DNA of 19,157 bases from Sulfuritalea sp. GTDB taxonomy: Bacteria; Pseudomonadota; Gammaproteobacteria; Burkholderiales; Rhodocyclaceae. A program made the translations under genes and the position numbers. Within the stretch, counting starts at the first letter, position 1; each line of letters opens with the position of its first letter. Of the stretch, positions 1 to 8,442 are shown piece by piece. The notes below the pieces were generated by a model. It worked only from the letters and a program-made list of their open reading frames with translations, was not told where the DNA came from and searched no databases. The stretch lies in the NCBI GenBank assembly GCA_023229545.1, contig JALNZB010000044.1, positions 1 to 19,157 on the forward strand, written 5' to 3'.

Positions 1-3000
1 CGTCAGCGCAGCATGCTCGGCTTCCTGAGTTTCAAGCAGTGGCGCCGTGGTCAGGCCCAATTCGAACCAGAACTCGCTGCCCACCCCGACCGCGCTATTC
101 ACGCCGATGGTGCCTCCCATCAGTTCCACCAGCCGCTTGGTGACCACCAGGCCGATGCCCGTGCCCTCCTCCGCGCCGGCTTCCTTGCCAAGACGGTTGA
201 ACGGCTGGAAAAGCTGCGCCAGTTGTTCCGGCGCCAGGCCCAACCCGGTGTCCCGGACGCTGATGCGGATCGAATTCGGCGGGATCAGAACGTACTCCAC
301 GGCCACCGCGCCTTCCGGCTTGTTGTACTTGATGGCGTTGAACAGCAGGTTGATCAGCACCTGTTTGACCCGAGTCCGGTCGGCGCTGACAAAGTAAGGA
401 AAGTCGAAGCGCGGAAACGTCATGCCGATGCCGCGCTTGTGCCCCTGCGGCTCAACCATGGCCCGGCACTCGAGCATAACCTCGACCAGCGAAACCGGCT
501 CATGCGACAGCGTCGCCTTGCCCGACTCGATCAGCGCCAGATCGAGAATTTCGTTGATCAGTTCCAGCAAGTACCAGCCCGCCTTGAGAATCTGCTCAAG
601 GTTGCGCTGCTGAGCGGGCGTCGGCGTCGGCGCGCCGGATTCCAGAATCTGGGCAAAACCCAGAATGGCATTGAGCGGCGTGCGCAATTCATGACTCATG
701 CTGGACAGAAAATCCGATTTCGCGAGGTTGGCTCTTTCCGCCACGACCCTGGCGCCATCCAGCTCGACGTTCCGATCCTGCAACGCCTGATCGAGCCGCG
801 CCCGCTCTGCCTCGACCTGCATGCGGGCGGTGTTGTCGGTGCCGATCAGCAAGTAGCCGATGATGTCGTTTTCAGCATCGCGCAGGGCCGTGACCGAGAC
901 GACCGCCGGGAAGCGACTGCCATCCTTGCGGATGTAGGTCAGCTCGTAGATGTCCTCGATGCCGCGCGAAGCCTTGAATACCAAGGCTTCAAAGCCCGGC
1001 TTGATGGGTGTGTCGAGCTCGGCGCTCAAGGTCTTGGCGCGCGCGATGACTTCCTGCGGATCGGAGATGTCGGCCGGCGTGATCTTGTTCATCACCTCGG
1101 CGGCCGTGTAGCCCAGCATGCGCTCGGCGCCGACGTTGAAAATCTGGATGACGCCCTTGGCGTCGGTGGCGATACTCGAAAAGTTGGCGCTGTTGAAAAT
1201 CGCGCTCTGCAAGGCGCCGGCCTTGAGCAAGGCTTCTTCCGCCTGCTTGCGCGCGGTGTTGTCGGTGCCGATCAGCAGGTAGCCGATGATGGCGTTATCG
1301 GCGTCGCGCAGGGCTGTGACCGAAACGACGGCGGGGAAGCGGCTGCCGTCCTTGCGGAAGTAGGTCAGCTCGTAGATGTCCTCGATGCCGCGCGAGGCCT
1401 TGAACACCAGCGCCTCGAAGCCCGGTTTGATGGGCGTGTCGAGCTCGACGCTCAAGGTCTTGGCCCGTGCGATGACTTCCTGCGGATCGGAGATGTCGGC
1501 CGGGGTGATCTTGTTCATCACCTCGGCCGCCGTGTAGCCCAGCATGCGCTCGGCGCCGACGTTGAAAATCTGGATGACGCCCCTGGCATCCGTGGCAATA
1601 CTCGAGAAGTTGGCACTGTTGAAAATCGCGCTCTGCAAGGCGCCCGCCTTGAGCAGCGCCTCTTCAGCCTGTTTGCGGGCCGTTATATCGCGCAAAATTC
1701 CGGTGAAGTAACGCTGGCCGCCCAGCCACATTTCGCTTACTGCGATCTCCAGCGGAAAACCGCTGCCGTCCTTGCGCCTGCCGATGACCTCGCGTCCGAG
1801 GCCGCTGGCGCGCGCCTCATCGCTCGCGCTGTAGTACTCGATGGAGCCATTGCCATTGGGCTGGTCTCGATCAAGCTCGGGTATCAGCAGGTTGAATTCC
1901 TGTCCGATGAGTTCTGCGGCGGTATAGCCAAACATATGCTCAGCAGCCGGATTCACTGTCTCCACCATGCCGCCGCGAGCATGAATGGTGACGATACCGT
2001 CCACCACCGTGTTGAGAATCGTCTGAATCTGCGCGGCACTGTCGCGCAGGGCCTGCTGCACCGCATATTCCTCGGAGACATTGCGGAACACCAGCACGGC
2101 GCCAATCACCTTGCCGTCCCGGTCCAGGATCGGCGCGCAACTGTCGGCAATGGCGCACTCGCTGGCATCGCGGGCAATCAGCACGGTGTGGTTGGCCAGG
2201 CCCTGTACCGTGCCATGCGCCAGGGTGGCGACGACCGGAATCGTGGCGGGTTCCCGCGTCTCCTGGTTGATGATGTGAAAGACCTCGTGCACCGGGCGGC
2301 CAGCGGCTTCCTCCTGCGTCCAGCCGGTGAGTTGTTCGGCAACGGGATTCAGGCGCGTCACGCGCGCTCCGGCATCGGTGGCGATCACGGCATCGCCGAT
2401 GGAATTGAGCGTCACTACGAGATTTTCCTCGCTGTCCCGCAAGCTGACATTGGCTTGTTGCAGTTGTTTGTTCGTCGCCTCCTGAATCTCAAGCAAATGC
2501 TGCGTTTCGCCGTGAACTGCATCCTTGAGTCCCTGCCGGGTTTCCCGATAGAACATATAAACGAACGAAAGCGCGGCCAGCAGCGCAAGCAAACTGATAG
2601 AACCGATGATGGCCAGCAGGCGCCGCATGTTCAACTGGAACTCTGCATCGCGCTGCGCCAGCACGCCTTCTTCCACTTGATTGAGGCCGGCCATCTCGGC
2701 GCGAATCGAATCCATCAGGCGCGCGCCCTCACCGTTGCGCATGATCGCCAGGGCGCCAGGCAGATCGTGGTTGCGACGCAACTCGATGACACGCGACAGT
2801 TCGGCCAGTTTGGCGTCCATCAGCGGCGCCACGGTGTCCAGATGTTTCTGGGCAGCGCTGACCAGGGTAATCCGACGCAGGTCTTTCAGAGAACCGGTAA
2901 TGTGCTTTTGCACCGCCAGATACGGGCGCAAAAAGGCCTCGTCACCGGTCAGCAAATAGCCGCGCTCACCGGTCTCGGCATCTTTCAGGGCAGAGAGCAA

Positions 3001-3222
3001 ATCGTCCGCGCTGTTGATGACTGCGTTGGTATGTATCCGCACGGCAGCCGATTCTTCGACCTGCCACAAAGTCCACAACGATGCCGCCACCACCAGCACG
3101 GTCAGCAGTATCGCCGCTGCAAACCCGGCAACAAGTTTTTGAGTGGATTTCAAGGAAGACTTGCCCGGCGTCGTGTCGGTGTTGTTGTCGCATGTGGCGG
3201 ATTGGGAGTTGTTGCGGAGCAT
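1..3222 (-). CDS. CHASE3 / multi-PAS sensor histidine kinase, C-terminus cut by window edge
   Basis: Membrane histidine kinase of at least 1074 residues; the frame is open to the left edge. Order seen: TM1 about residues 30-54; a periplasmic CHASE3-like domain with the characteristic DAETGERGYLLTG stretch; TM2 about 200-224; four PAS/PAC units (about 255-375, 380-500, 515-657, 657-799); HisKA with SHELRTPLNAILG, phospho-acceptor His844; and an HATPase_c domain with NLLFNAIKYN, DTGLGL and GTGIGL boxes. The last two PAS units are near-identical copies. The ATG at 3222 is chosen because an in-frame TAA lies five codons upstream and GAGG sits about 6 nt before it. A C-terminal receiver domain (hybrid kinase) may lie beyond the edge. 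The ligand is unknown; CHASE3 and PAS suggest extracellular plus cytosolic/redox sensing. The long open frame on the opposite strand is a coding-bias shadow. Confidence 0.95.
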   Translation of the reverse strand, partial: MLRNNSQSATCDNNTDTTPGKSSLKSTQKLVAGFAAAILLTVLVVAASLWTLWQVEESAAVRIHTNAVINSADDLLSALKDAETGERGYLLTGDEAFLRPYLAVQKHITGSLKDLRRITLVSAAQKHLDTVAPLMDAKLAELSRVIELRRNHDLPGALAIMRNGEGARLMDSIRAEMAGLNQVEEGVLAQRDAEFQLNMRRLLAIIGSISLLALLAALSFVYMFYRETRQGLKDAVHGETQHLLEIQEATNKQLQQANVSLRDSEENLVVTLNSIGDAVIATDAGARVTRLNPVAEQLTGWTQEEAAGRPVHEVFHIINQETREPATIPVVATLAHGTVQGLANHTVLIARDASECAIADSCAPILDRDGKVIGAVLVFRNVSEEYAVQQALRDSAAQIQTILNTVVDGIVTIHARGGMVETVNPAAEHMFGYTAAELIGQEFNLLIPELDRDQPNGNGSIEYYSASDEARASGLGREVIGRRKDGSGFPLEIAVSEMWLGGQRYFTGILRDITARKQAEEALLKAGALQSAIFNSANFSSIATDARGVIQIFNVGAERMLGYTAAEVMNKITPADISDPQEVIARAKTLSVELDTPIKPGFEALVFKASRGIEDIYELTYFRKDGSRFPAVVSVTALRDADNAIIGYLLIGTDNTARKQAEEALLKAGALQSAIFNSANFSSIATDAKGVIQIFNVGAERMLGYTAAEVMNKITPADISDPQEVIARAKTLSAELDTPIKPGFEALVFKASRGIEDIYELTYIRKDGSRFPAVVSVTALRDAENDIIGYLLIGTDNTARMQVEAERARLDQALQDRNVELDGARVVAERANLAKSDFLSSMSHELRTPLNAILGFAQILESGAPTPTPAQQRNLEQILKAGWYLLELINEILDLALIESGKATLSHEPVSLVEVMLECRAMVEPQGHKRGIGMTFPRFDFPYFVSADRTRVKQVLINLLFNAIKYNKPEGAVAVEYVLIPPNSIRISVRDTGLGLAPEQLAQLFQPFNRLGKEAGAEEGTGIGLVVTKRLVELMGGTIGVNSAVGVGSEFWFELGLTTAPLLETQEAEHAALT
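826..1677 (-). repeat. Tandem in-frame 426-bp duplication of a PAS/PAC module
   Basis: Two direct copies, about 826-1251 and 1252-1677, lie inside the sensor kinase gene. The shift is exactly 426 bp (142 codons), for example TGTTGTCGGTGCCGATCAG at 831 and 1257. I could find only about five amino-acid differences across the compared PAS core: R/K, V/A, F/I, D/E and A/D. Many synonymous differences exist, so the duplication is not brand new. The copies encode PAS units 3 and 4. Confidence 0.93.
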
Positions 3223-3488
3223 GGCCGACCTCAGTTAAGCCGCGAATTGTTCTGACGGATCGCGTGGCCGAAGGTGCACACAGCACCTCATGTACTTATA
3301 CGCTCATGCTGCACTAAAAACGCACGCTTCCAATTGCCGGCGCCGATGCGATTGAATCGAGTCTGTAAATGAATTTCGCTTGGGCGTAGACGTTCGCATG
3401 GCCCATATGTTGTTCCTCGCACTACATGCCGTATGTGCGCCAGCGAACATATCGGCTCCGTGGCAGGTCCCAGCCCGATGCGCGGTGG
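3223..3488. other. Intergenic region upstream of the sensor kinase
   Basis: This 266-bp gap separates the M48-like lipoprotein gene from the kinase, both on the minus strand. A TATAAG hexamer (minus, 3295-3300) could be the kinase -10, but I see no good -35. A short perfect hairpin AGGTGC-TGTGT-GCACCT (3273-3289) lies between it and the start codon; it has no T-tract. No gene is supported here. Confidence 0.35.
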
Positions 3489-4316
3489 CTACCTTACTGA
3501 CGCGACGGCGAACTCCGAGCTGCGGACTTGGGCGATGAGATTGTCGGATGACGCTCTGAAGCTTATTGACCAGGCGCCATCGTCGAGCGCTACAGGCTCC
3601 AGGAGCAGGGTCAGGTAGATGTCGTGAAGGCGAAAGCCCGCCGCTTGAAGCAGATCAAGCGCTATGACGTCCGCTTCGATCGCCTGCACGTCCCGCTTGC
3701 TTTTGGCGGCAATCCCCGATCCACCTGCGGACACCAGGCTCTTCAGCAAGCTACTGCCGGGAATAAGAATGTTCATGATCACTGAAGTGGCGATGCCGGC
3801 GGAAGAATTTTCCTCGTGGTGACGTGCGATCACATGCCCCATTTCGCGCGCGATGACGAAAGCCATCCAGTCATCGTATGGCTGCCGGACGCCAAGCGCC
3901 GCATTCAGCGCGATTCTGCCGTTGGCGCTGGAAACGCTACCCGGCTCATCATCGTCAACGACATAGACATCGAAGTGACCACCGACCAATCCGGGAACGC
4001 GCTGCGCCAGATCCGGATACAAATACTGGGCCCCTTTTTGCAAAGCGCCGGCAATCCGCTGCACTTGCAGAGCAAAGCGTGTTGCGGCATCTCTGTCCGC
4101 CTGCGTCGGGCAGATCGTGTTTTCTTCGCAAGTCGCGTTCTGCCGGGAACCGGAAGTAATTGTGAATGCAATATCCGCATGGGCCGAGGCCAGCGGCATA
4201 TCAATTATTCGCGCACGATCCTCCGTCGGAGCTGTTGCGCAACCCCCGATTCCCAAGCACACGACTGCAACAAACAATCGTGGAGTTCTCGCGCGTAACA
4301 TGATCCGATGCCTCAT
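3489..4316 (-). CDS. M48-like metallopeptidase-family lipoprotein with altered HEXXH (REMGH)
   Basis: About 275 residues. The N-terminus is a lipoprotein signal: a basic start, a hydrophobic run LFVAVVCLGIGG, and Cys in the lipobox LGIGGC followed by ATAP, so outer-membrane or periplasmic anchoring is likely. The core resembles Peptidase_M48 (BepA/LoiP type): VIAREMGHVIARHHEE, then a Gly/Ser-rich helical stretch, then the third-ligand region EADVIALDLLQAAGF. The zinc motif should be HEXXH but the first His is Arg (codon CGC, one transition from CAC), while the Glu, second His and downstream Glu are kept. It may be a protease with a modified site or a non-catalytic chaperone-like member. Start: the ATG at 4316 fits the signal peptide; an ATG at 4301 preceded by GAGG is equally possible. 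The frame stays open upstream to 4433 but that part looks non-coding. It is probably expressed alone. Confidence 0.85.
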   Translation of the reverse strand: MRHRIMLRARTPRLFVAVVCLGIGGCATAPTEDRARIIDMPLASAHADIAFTITSGSRQNATCEENTICPTQADRDAATRFALQVQRIAGALQKGAQYLYPDLAQRVPGLVGGHFDVYVVDDDEPGSVSSANGRIALNAALGVRQPYDDWMAFVIAREMGHVIARHHEENSSAGIATSVIMNILIPGSSLLKSLVSAGGSGIAAKSKRDVQAIEADVIALDLLQAAGFRLHDIYLTLLLEPVALDDGAWSISFRASSDNLIAQVRSSEFAVASVR

Positions 4317-4715
4317 CCCGGCTTCAAATCGCCCCGGAATCAACCCGGACGACTTTGACAAGCCCGGCATCCGCGCATCGTCCGGCAGCGTTGCCGCAGG
4401 AATCGCGCAAAAACCGCGAGCGCAAACCATCAACTTTTATTGCATCGGCTTTCAAGCCGCAAGGACAGTACATAAACATGGTAGGGTCTTTCAAGGAACA
4501 TTCGCAACATCGAACGCCCTCACAGTGCAGCGAAATGCGCTGGCACACCGTTCGCTACCGCACGCAGACAGGATAGCACCGCAACAGGTCTTTGCGCCTT
4601 GAGTGTGTCGCGTGATGGCGCTGAATGCCTTCAATCGCCCATCGGGCAATATCGAAGCAAGGGGCATTGCGGGAATGGTCGGGGCAGTATTTACACCGGA
4701 GCTGGCCCACAAAAT
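4317..4715. other. Intergenic region with no supported gene
   Basis: About 400 bp between the lipoprotein gene and the tRNA terminator. Short frames exist on both strands, including a Cys-rich minus-strand frame ending at 4324, but none has a convincing ribosome site, length or family resemblance. On the minus strand TTGAAA (4489-4494) with a poor TACTGT 18 nt on is the only promoter-like pair, and a short palindrome GGCTTTCAAGCC sits at 4448-4459. Confidence 0.4.
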
Positions 4716-4743
4716 GAAAAACCGCCGTAAGTGGCGGTTTTTC
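4716..4743 (-). terminator. Rho-independent terminator of the tRNA-Asp gene (bidirectional shape)
   Basis: The hairpin has arms CCGCC (4722-4726) and GGCGG (4733-4737), extended by an A run on one side and a T run on the other. In the minus direction it reads AAAAACCGCC, a short loop, GGCGGTTTTTC and lies 12 nt after the tRNA CCA end. The symmetric A/T flanks would let it work from either side. Confidence 0.85.
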
Positions 4744-4754
4744 AAGGGCATTAC

Positions 4755-4831
4755 TGGCGGAGTGGACGAGACTCGAACTCGCGACCCCCGGCGTGACAGG
4801 CCGGTATTCTAACCAACTGAACTACCACTCC
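4755..4831 (-). tRNA. tRNA-Asp (anticodon GTC)
   Basis: A 77-nt cloverleaf including encoded CCA. The acceptor stem GGAGTGG pairs with CCACTCC, followed by GCCA. The D arm contains AGTTCAGTTGGTTAGAAT. The anticodon stem CCGGC/GCCGG encloses the loop CTGTCAC with anticodon GTC. The T loop is TTCGAGT. It is a single gene here with no adjacent tRNA-Val. Confidence 0.97.
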
Positions 4832-4847
4832 ACGTTAGAAGGCGCGG

Positions 4848-4876
4848 ATTTTGCCATAGGCAACGAGGCAGCGCAA
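4848..4876 (-). promoter_or_regulatory. Sigma70-type promoter of tRNA-Asp
   Basis: On the minus strand TTGCGC (4871-4876) is followed by a 17-bp spacer and CAAAAT (4848-4853). A GC-rich discriminator CCGCGCC comes next, as is usual for stable-RNA promoters, placing the start about 10 nt before the mature tRNA 5' end. Confidence 0.55.
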
Positions 4877-4969
4877 GGAATACTGGAATGTTGTGGTGCG
4901 AGTTCGTGACCTGTCCGGCGTTGTAGCGCGACAACCCATTCCTCCGACTTGCTTCGCCGGCCTGCTGGG

Positions 4970-6454
4970 TCACGCCGCGTCGCCGATCAGGCGGTCGAGT
5001 ACCTTCCAGTCCAGCGCCGCTTCGGTGGCGTCGGCAAGGCGTTCGATGTCGGATTCGCGGCGCAGCGCAAAGTCCGTCGTCAATGGCGATGTCATCCCAG
5101 CCCATGCCAGCAAGCCGCCGAGGGCGTCGGGATGATCGAAGAGCCCGTGACAGTAGCTGGCGAGTATCCGGTCGTCGGCTGACCGCGCGCCATCGCTGCG
5201 ACCGTCGGCGAACACCACTGCCGCACGCTGCAATGCCGCGCCGCGCGTGGCGCCCATGTGGATTTCGTAACCGGTGACGACGGGCGCACCGGGCAACTGC
5301 AAATTGCCGGTGACATTGCGCAACTGCTTTTCCGGCTCCAGCGTGGTTTCGCAGTCGAGCAGGCCGAGTCCGGCCTGGCTGCCCGGCGCGCCTTCGAGTC
5401 CGAGCGGATCATGAAGCTGGCGGCCCAGCATCTGGAAGCCGCCGCAGAGACCCACCAGTTTGCCGCCATAGCGCAGGTGGCGTTGAATGGCGACCTCGTG
5501 TCCCTGCTCGCGCAGCCAGTGCAAGTCGGCCTGCACGGCCTTGGAACCAGGCAGCACGATCAGGTCGCAGGGCGGTATGGCCTGCCCCGGACCGACCCAC
5601 TGAAAATCGACTTCCGGATGCAGGCGCAGCGGATCGAGGTCGTTGTGGTTGGAGCAGCGCGGATAGACGACGGCGACCGCCTTGAGCCGCGTCGCGGTCT
5701 TGGCGATGACTTCGGTGGCCACGGCATCCTCGGCGTCGAGCATCAGGCCGTGCAGATAGGGCAGCACGCCCAGCACCGGCTTGCCGGTGCGCTGCTCCAG
5801 CCAGTCGAGGCCGGATTCGAGCAGGCCGATGTCGCCGCGGAAACGATTGATGACGAAGCCCTTGATACGCGCCTGCTCCGAGGCCGAGAGCAGATCGAGG
5901 GTGCCCACCAGATGGGCGAAGACGCCGCCGCGATCGATGTCGGCGACCAGGATCACGGGGATATCGGCCGCCTCGGCGAAACCCATGTTGGCGATGTCGC
6001 GGTCGCGCAGATTGATTTCCGCCGGGCTGCCGGCACCCTCCACCAACACGCAGTCGAATTCCGCCGTAAGCCGCTGCCAGCTTGCCATCACCGCACCCAT
6101 CGCGACACGCTTGTAGTCGTGATAATCGCGGGCGTTCAGGGTGTCCACCGCCTTGCCGTGAATAATCACCTGCGCGCGCTGGTCGCTGCTGGGTTTCAGC
6201 AGTACCGGATTGAAGTCGATGCGCGGCGGGAGGCCCGCCGCCAGCGCCTGCAATGCCTGGGCGCGACCGATCTCGCCGCCGTCAAAAGTGACGGCCGAAT
6301 TCAGCGCCATGTTCTGCGGCTTGAAAGGCGCGACATTGAAGCCACGGCGCTTGAGGATGCGGCACAGCGCGGCGACCAGCGTCGTCTTGCCGGCGTCCGA
6401 GGTGCAGCCCTGCACCATGAGGGCGCGGGCGGGGGGAGAACGGCGTCGGCTCAT
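4970..6454 (-). CDS. cobQ: Cobyric acid synthase (glutamine-hydrolysing amidase)
   Basis: 494 residues, the usual family length. In the family it performs four ATP- and glutamine-dependent amidations of adenosylcobyrinic a,c-diamide to cobyric acid in the cytosol. The N-terminal dethiobiotin-synthetase-like domain starts with the P-loop GCTSDAGKTT (residues 16-25) and has FKPQNMALNS and VLVEGAGSPAEINL. The C-terminal class I glutamine amidotransferase domain has the nucleophile Cys near residue 335 in LVGLCGGFQMLG and the catalytic His near 435 in SYCHGLFDHP. The ATG at 6454 is preferred; an upstream in-frame TTG at 6484 would add ten residues with no better ribosome site. It is divergent from cbiB with almost no space between, and no riboswitch fits upstream. 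Confidence 0.97.
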   Translation of the reverse strand: MSRRRSPPARALMVQGCTSDAGKTTLVAALCRILKRRGFNVAPFKPQNMALNSAVTFDGGEIGRAQALQALAAGLPPRIDFNPVLLKPSSDQRAQVIIHGKAVDTLNARDYHDYKRVAMGAVMASWQRLTAEFDCVLVEGAGSPAEINLRDRDIANMGFAEAADIPVILVADIDRGGVFAHLVGTLDLLSASEQARIKGFVINRFRGDIGLLESGLDWLEQRTGKPVLGVLPYLHGLMLDAEDAVATEVIAKTATRLKAVAVVYPRCSNHNDLDPLRLHPEVDFQWVGPGQAIPPCDLIVLPGSKAVQADLHWLREQGHEVAIQRHLRYGGKLVGLCGGFQMLGRQLHDPLGLEGAPGSQAGLGLLDCETTLEPEKQLRNVTGNLQLPGAPVVTGYEIHMGATRGAALQRAAVVFADGRSDGARSADDRILASYCHGLFDHPDALGGLLAWAGMTSPLTTDFALRRESDIERLADATEAALDWKVLDRLIGDAA

Positions 6455-6491
6455 CGTTACAATGCGGGAGCTTTCATCGCGCAATTATCCC

Positions 6492-7451
6492 ATGCCCCCA
6501 CTGTCGGCCCCGCTGTTGCCATCCTTGTTGCCGCTCGTTGCCGCCGCGCTGGCGGGCAGCTTTCTCGATCGGCTGCTGGGCGAGCCGCGTCGTTTTCATC
6601 CGCTGGCGGGCTTTGGCCGCTGCGCCGATTGGCTTGAGGCTTCGCTGCGCCGTCACGCGCCGGGCCATCCCGTGTTCAACCGGCTGCGCGGCCTCGGTGG
6701 CTGGTTGCTGCTGGTGCTTCCCGGCGTGATCCTGGCGGCCTGGCTGAGCCGTCAAGCTTGGGGCTGGCTGGCCGATGCGACGCTGTTCTACTTTGCGCTC
6801 GGCGCACGCAGCCTGGAGCAGCATGGCGCAAGAGTTGCCGCCGATCTTGCGGCGGGCGATCTCGCCGCGGCGCGTACCCATGTCGGCTGGATCGTGTCGC
6901 GCGACACCTCGACGCTGGACGAGGAAGGCGTTTCCCGCGCCGCCGTCGAATCGATCCTGGAAAACGGCAACGACGCCGTATTCGGCGCGCTGTTCTGGTT
7001 TCTGCTCGCCGGCGGCGCCGGCGCGGTACTTTTCCGCCTGGCCAACACGCTGGATGCCATGTGGGGCTACCGCGATGAGCGGCGGCTGTATTTCGGCTGG
7101 GCGGCGGCACGTATCGACGATCTGCTGAACCTGGTCCCGGCGCGCCTGACGGCTCTGAGCTACGCCCTGCTCGGCAATACCCGTAGCGCCTTGTCCTGCT
7201 GGCGGCGACAGGCTGCGGCCTGGAGCAGCCCCAACGCAGGCCCGGTGCTGGCGGCAGGCGCCGGAGCGCTGGCAGTGCGTCTCGGCGGTGCGGCGATGTA
7301 TCACGGTCAGATGGAGCCGCGACCAATAGTCGGCGCCGGCGACACGGCGAATAGCGGCCATATCCGCGCCGCACTGGCGCTGGTGGAGCGCGGCCTGTGG
7401 CTCTGGCTGGCCTGCGCCGGCCTCCTCGCGGTAGCGGTCTCTCATGCTTGA
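6492..7451 (+). CDS. cbiB: Adenosylcobinamide-phosphate synthase (CbiB/CobD)
   Basis: 319 residues, an integral inner-membrane protein. The family joins cobyric acid to (R)-1-amino-2-propanol O-2-phosphate to make adenosylcobinamide phosphate. Family marks: DRLLGEPRRFHPLAGFGR near the N-terminus; WIVSRDTSTLDEEGVSRAAV and ESILENGNDAVFGALFWF in the middle; MWGYRDERRLYFGWAAARID with the following DLLNLVPARLTAL; and several hydrophobic helices. The substrate amine comes from the product of the next gene. Start is uncertain between ATG 6492 (chosen, close to the family N-terminus) and in-frame ATG 6462; neither has a clear Shine-Dalgarno. It overlaps cobC by 8 bp, showing translational coupling. 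Also called cobD in the aerobic-pathway naming. Confidence 0.96.
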   Translation: MPPLSAPLLPSLLPLVAAALAGSFLDRLLGEPRRFHPLAGFGRCADWLEASLRRHAPGHPVFNRLRGLGGWLLLVLPGVILAAWLSRQAWGWLADATLFYFALGARSLEQHGARVAADLAAGDLAAARTHVGWIVSRDTSTLDEEGVSRAAVESILENGNDAVFGALFWFLLAGGAGAVLFRLANTLDAMWGYRDERRLYFGWAAARIDDLLNLVPARLTALSYALLGNTRSALSCWRRQAAAWSSPNAGPVLAAGAGALAVRLGGAAMYHGQMEPRPIVGAGDTANSGHIRAALALVERGLWLWLACAGLLAVAVSHA

Positions 7452-8442
7452 ACATGGCGGTCGCCTGCTTGCCGCCGCGCGGCGCCATGGCATTGCGGCG
7501 GAGCATTGGCTCGACCTGTCCACCGGCATCGCGCCCTACGGCTATCCGGTGCCGGCGATTCCTCCCGAGCTTTGGCAGCGGCTGCCTGAAGACGAGGATG
7601 ATCTGTCCGCAATTGCCTGCCGCTACTACGGCGCCCGCAAAGTGCTGGCGCTGCCTGGTTCGCAGGCCGCGATCCAGTTGCTGCCGCGCCTGCTGCCACC
7701 TGGCGTCGTCGCGGTGCTGGAGCCGAGCTACGCGGAATATGCCGCCGCCTGGTCCGCCGCTGGGCATGCCGTTCGGCCCTGTGCCGTCGACGCTCTGCCG
7801 CTGGCGGCCATCACTGCGAATGCCGTGGTCATCGGCAACCCGAACAACCCCACCGGAAGTTGCTTTTCGCGCCGGGCTTTGCTGGATATGGCGCGGCAAC
7901 TGGAAGCACGCCAAGGCTGGCTGATCGTCGATGAGGCCTTCGCCGATGCCGACAACGGCGGCGACTCCCTGGCCGATATCGCCGGCACTGGCGTCGCCGG
8001 CAATATCATCGTGCTGCGCTCCATCGGCAAGTTCTTCGGCCTGGCCGGCGCCCGCGTCGGCTTTGCGATGGCCCGCGACTCCATCCTGACGCCCCTGGCC
8101 GAGTCCATCGGACCCTGGGCGCTGGCGCATCCGTCGCGCTTCGCCGCGCGCGCGGCGCTGACGGACATCGACTGGCAGAGCGCGCAACGCGCACGCTTGC
8201 AGCGCGACGGCGCGCGCCTGAACGAGCTGCTGGCCGCGTCGGGTCTGGGTACATCCGCTGGCACGGCGCTGTTCCGTTACCTGGCACGCGACGATGCGCT
8301 CGAACTGCATGAATTTTTCGCGCGGCAAGGCATCCTGCTGCGATATTTCGCCCGTCCCGCGGCGGTGCGTTTTGGCCTGCCTGCAACCGAAGCCGAATGG
8401 CAGCGATTGGCGGCGACTCTCGATCAATGGAAGAACCGATGA
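7444..8442 (+). CDS. cobC: Threonine-phosphate decarboxylase, PLP-dependent (CobC/CobD)
   Basis: 332 residues, an aspartate-aminotransferase fold type I enzyme. In the family it decarboxylates L-threonine O-3-phosphate to (R)-1-amino-2-propanol phosphate, the linker used by CbiB. Visible: the N-terminal LEHGG and LDLSTGIAPYGYP of CobC-type proteins, VIGNPNNPTGS, WLIVDEAFAD, and the PLP lysine near residue 195 in RSIGKFFGLAGARVGFA. The ATG lies inside the end of cbiB (8-bp overlap) and the stop overlaps the btuF start as ATGA, so three genes form one operon. Symbols differ between pathways: cobD in Salmonella, cobC in Pseudomonas naming. Confidence 0.95.
   Translation: MLEHGGRLLAAARRHGIAAEHWLDLSTGIAPYGYPVPAIPPELWQRLPEDEDDLSAIACRYYGARKVLALPGSQAAIQLLPRLLPPGVVAVLEPSYAEYAAAWSAAGHAVRPCAVDALPLAAITANAVVIGNPNNPTGSCFSRRALLDMARQLEARQGWLIVDEAFADADNGGDSLADIAGTGVAGNIIVLRSIGKFFGLAGARVGFAMARDSILTPLAESIGPWALAHPSRFAARAALTDIDWQSAQRARLQRDGARLNELLAASGLGTSAGTALFRYLARDDALELHEFFARQGILLRYFARPAAVRFGLPATEAEWQRLAATLDQWKNR

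Noticed and set aside
13..3255. A 1080-codon open frame on the plus strand
   Set aside because: It lies exactly antisense to the CHASE3/PAS kinase, has no family motifs and repeats with the PAS duplication. High-GC codon bias on the real strand removes stops from the opposite frame.
4324..4548. A Cys-rich 74-residue minus-strand frame
   Set aside because: No ribosome site or recognisable family; it overlaps the lipoprotein leader in another frame.
4603..4812. A short plus-strand frame ending in VDETRTRDPRRDRPVF
   Set aside because: Its end is simply the reverse complement of tRNA-Asp, a common false gene call.
5258..6637. A 459-codon plus-strand frame over cobQ
   Set aside because: Antisense to clear CobQ motifs, low complexity in Arg/His/Gln/Gly, and runs through the cbiB start.
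6676..8427. A 583-codon minus-strand frame over cbiB and cobC
   Set aside because: Antisense to two well-recognised genes, Arg-rich with no domains.
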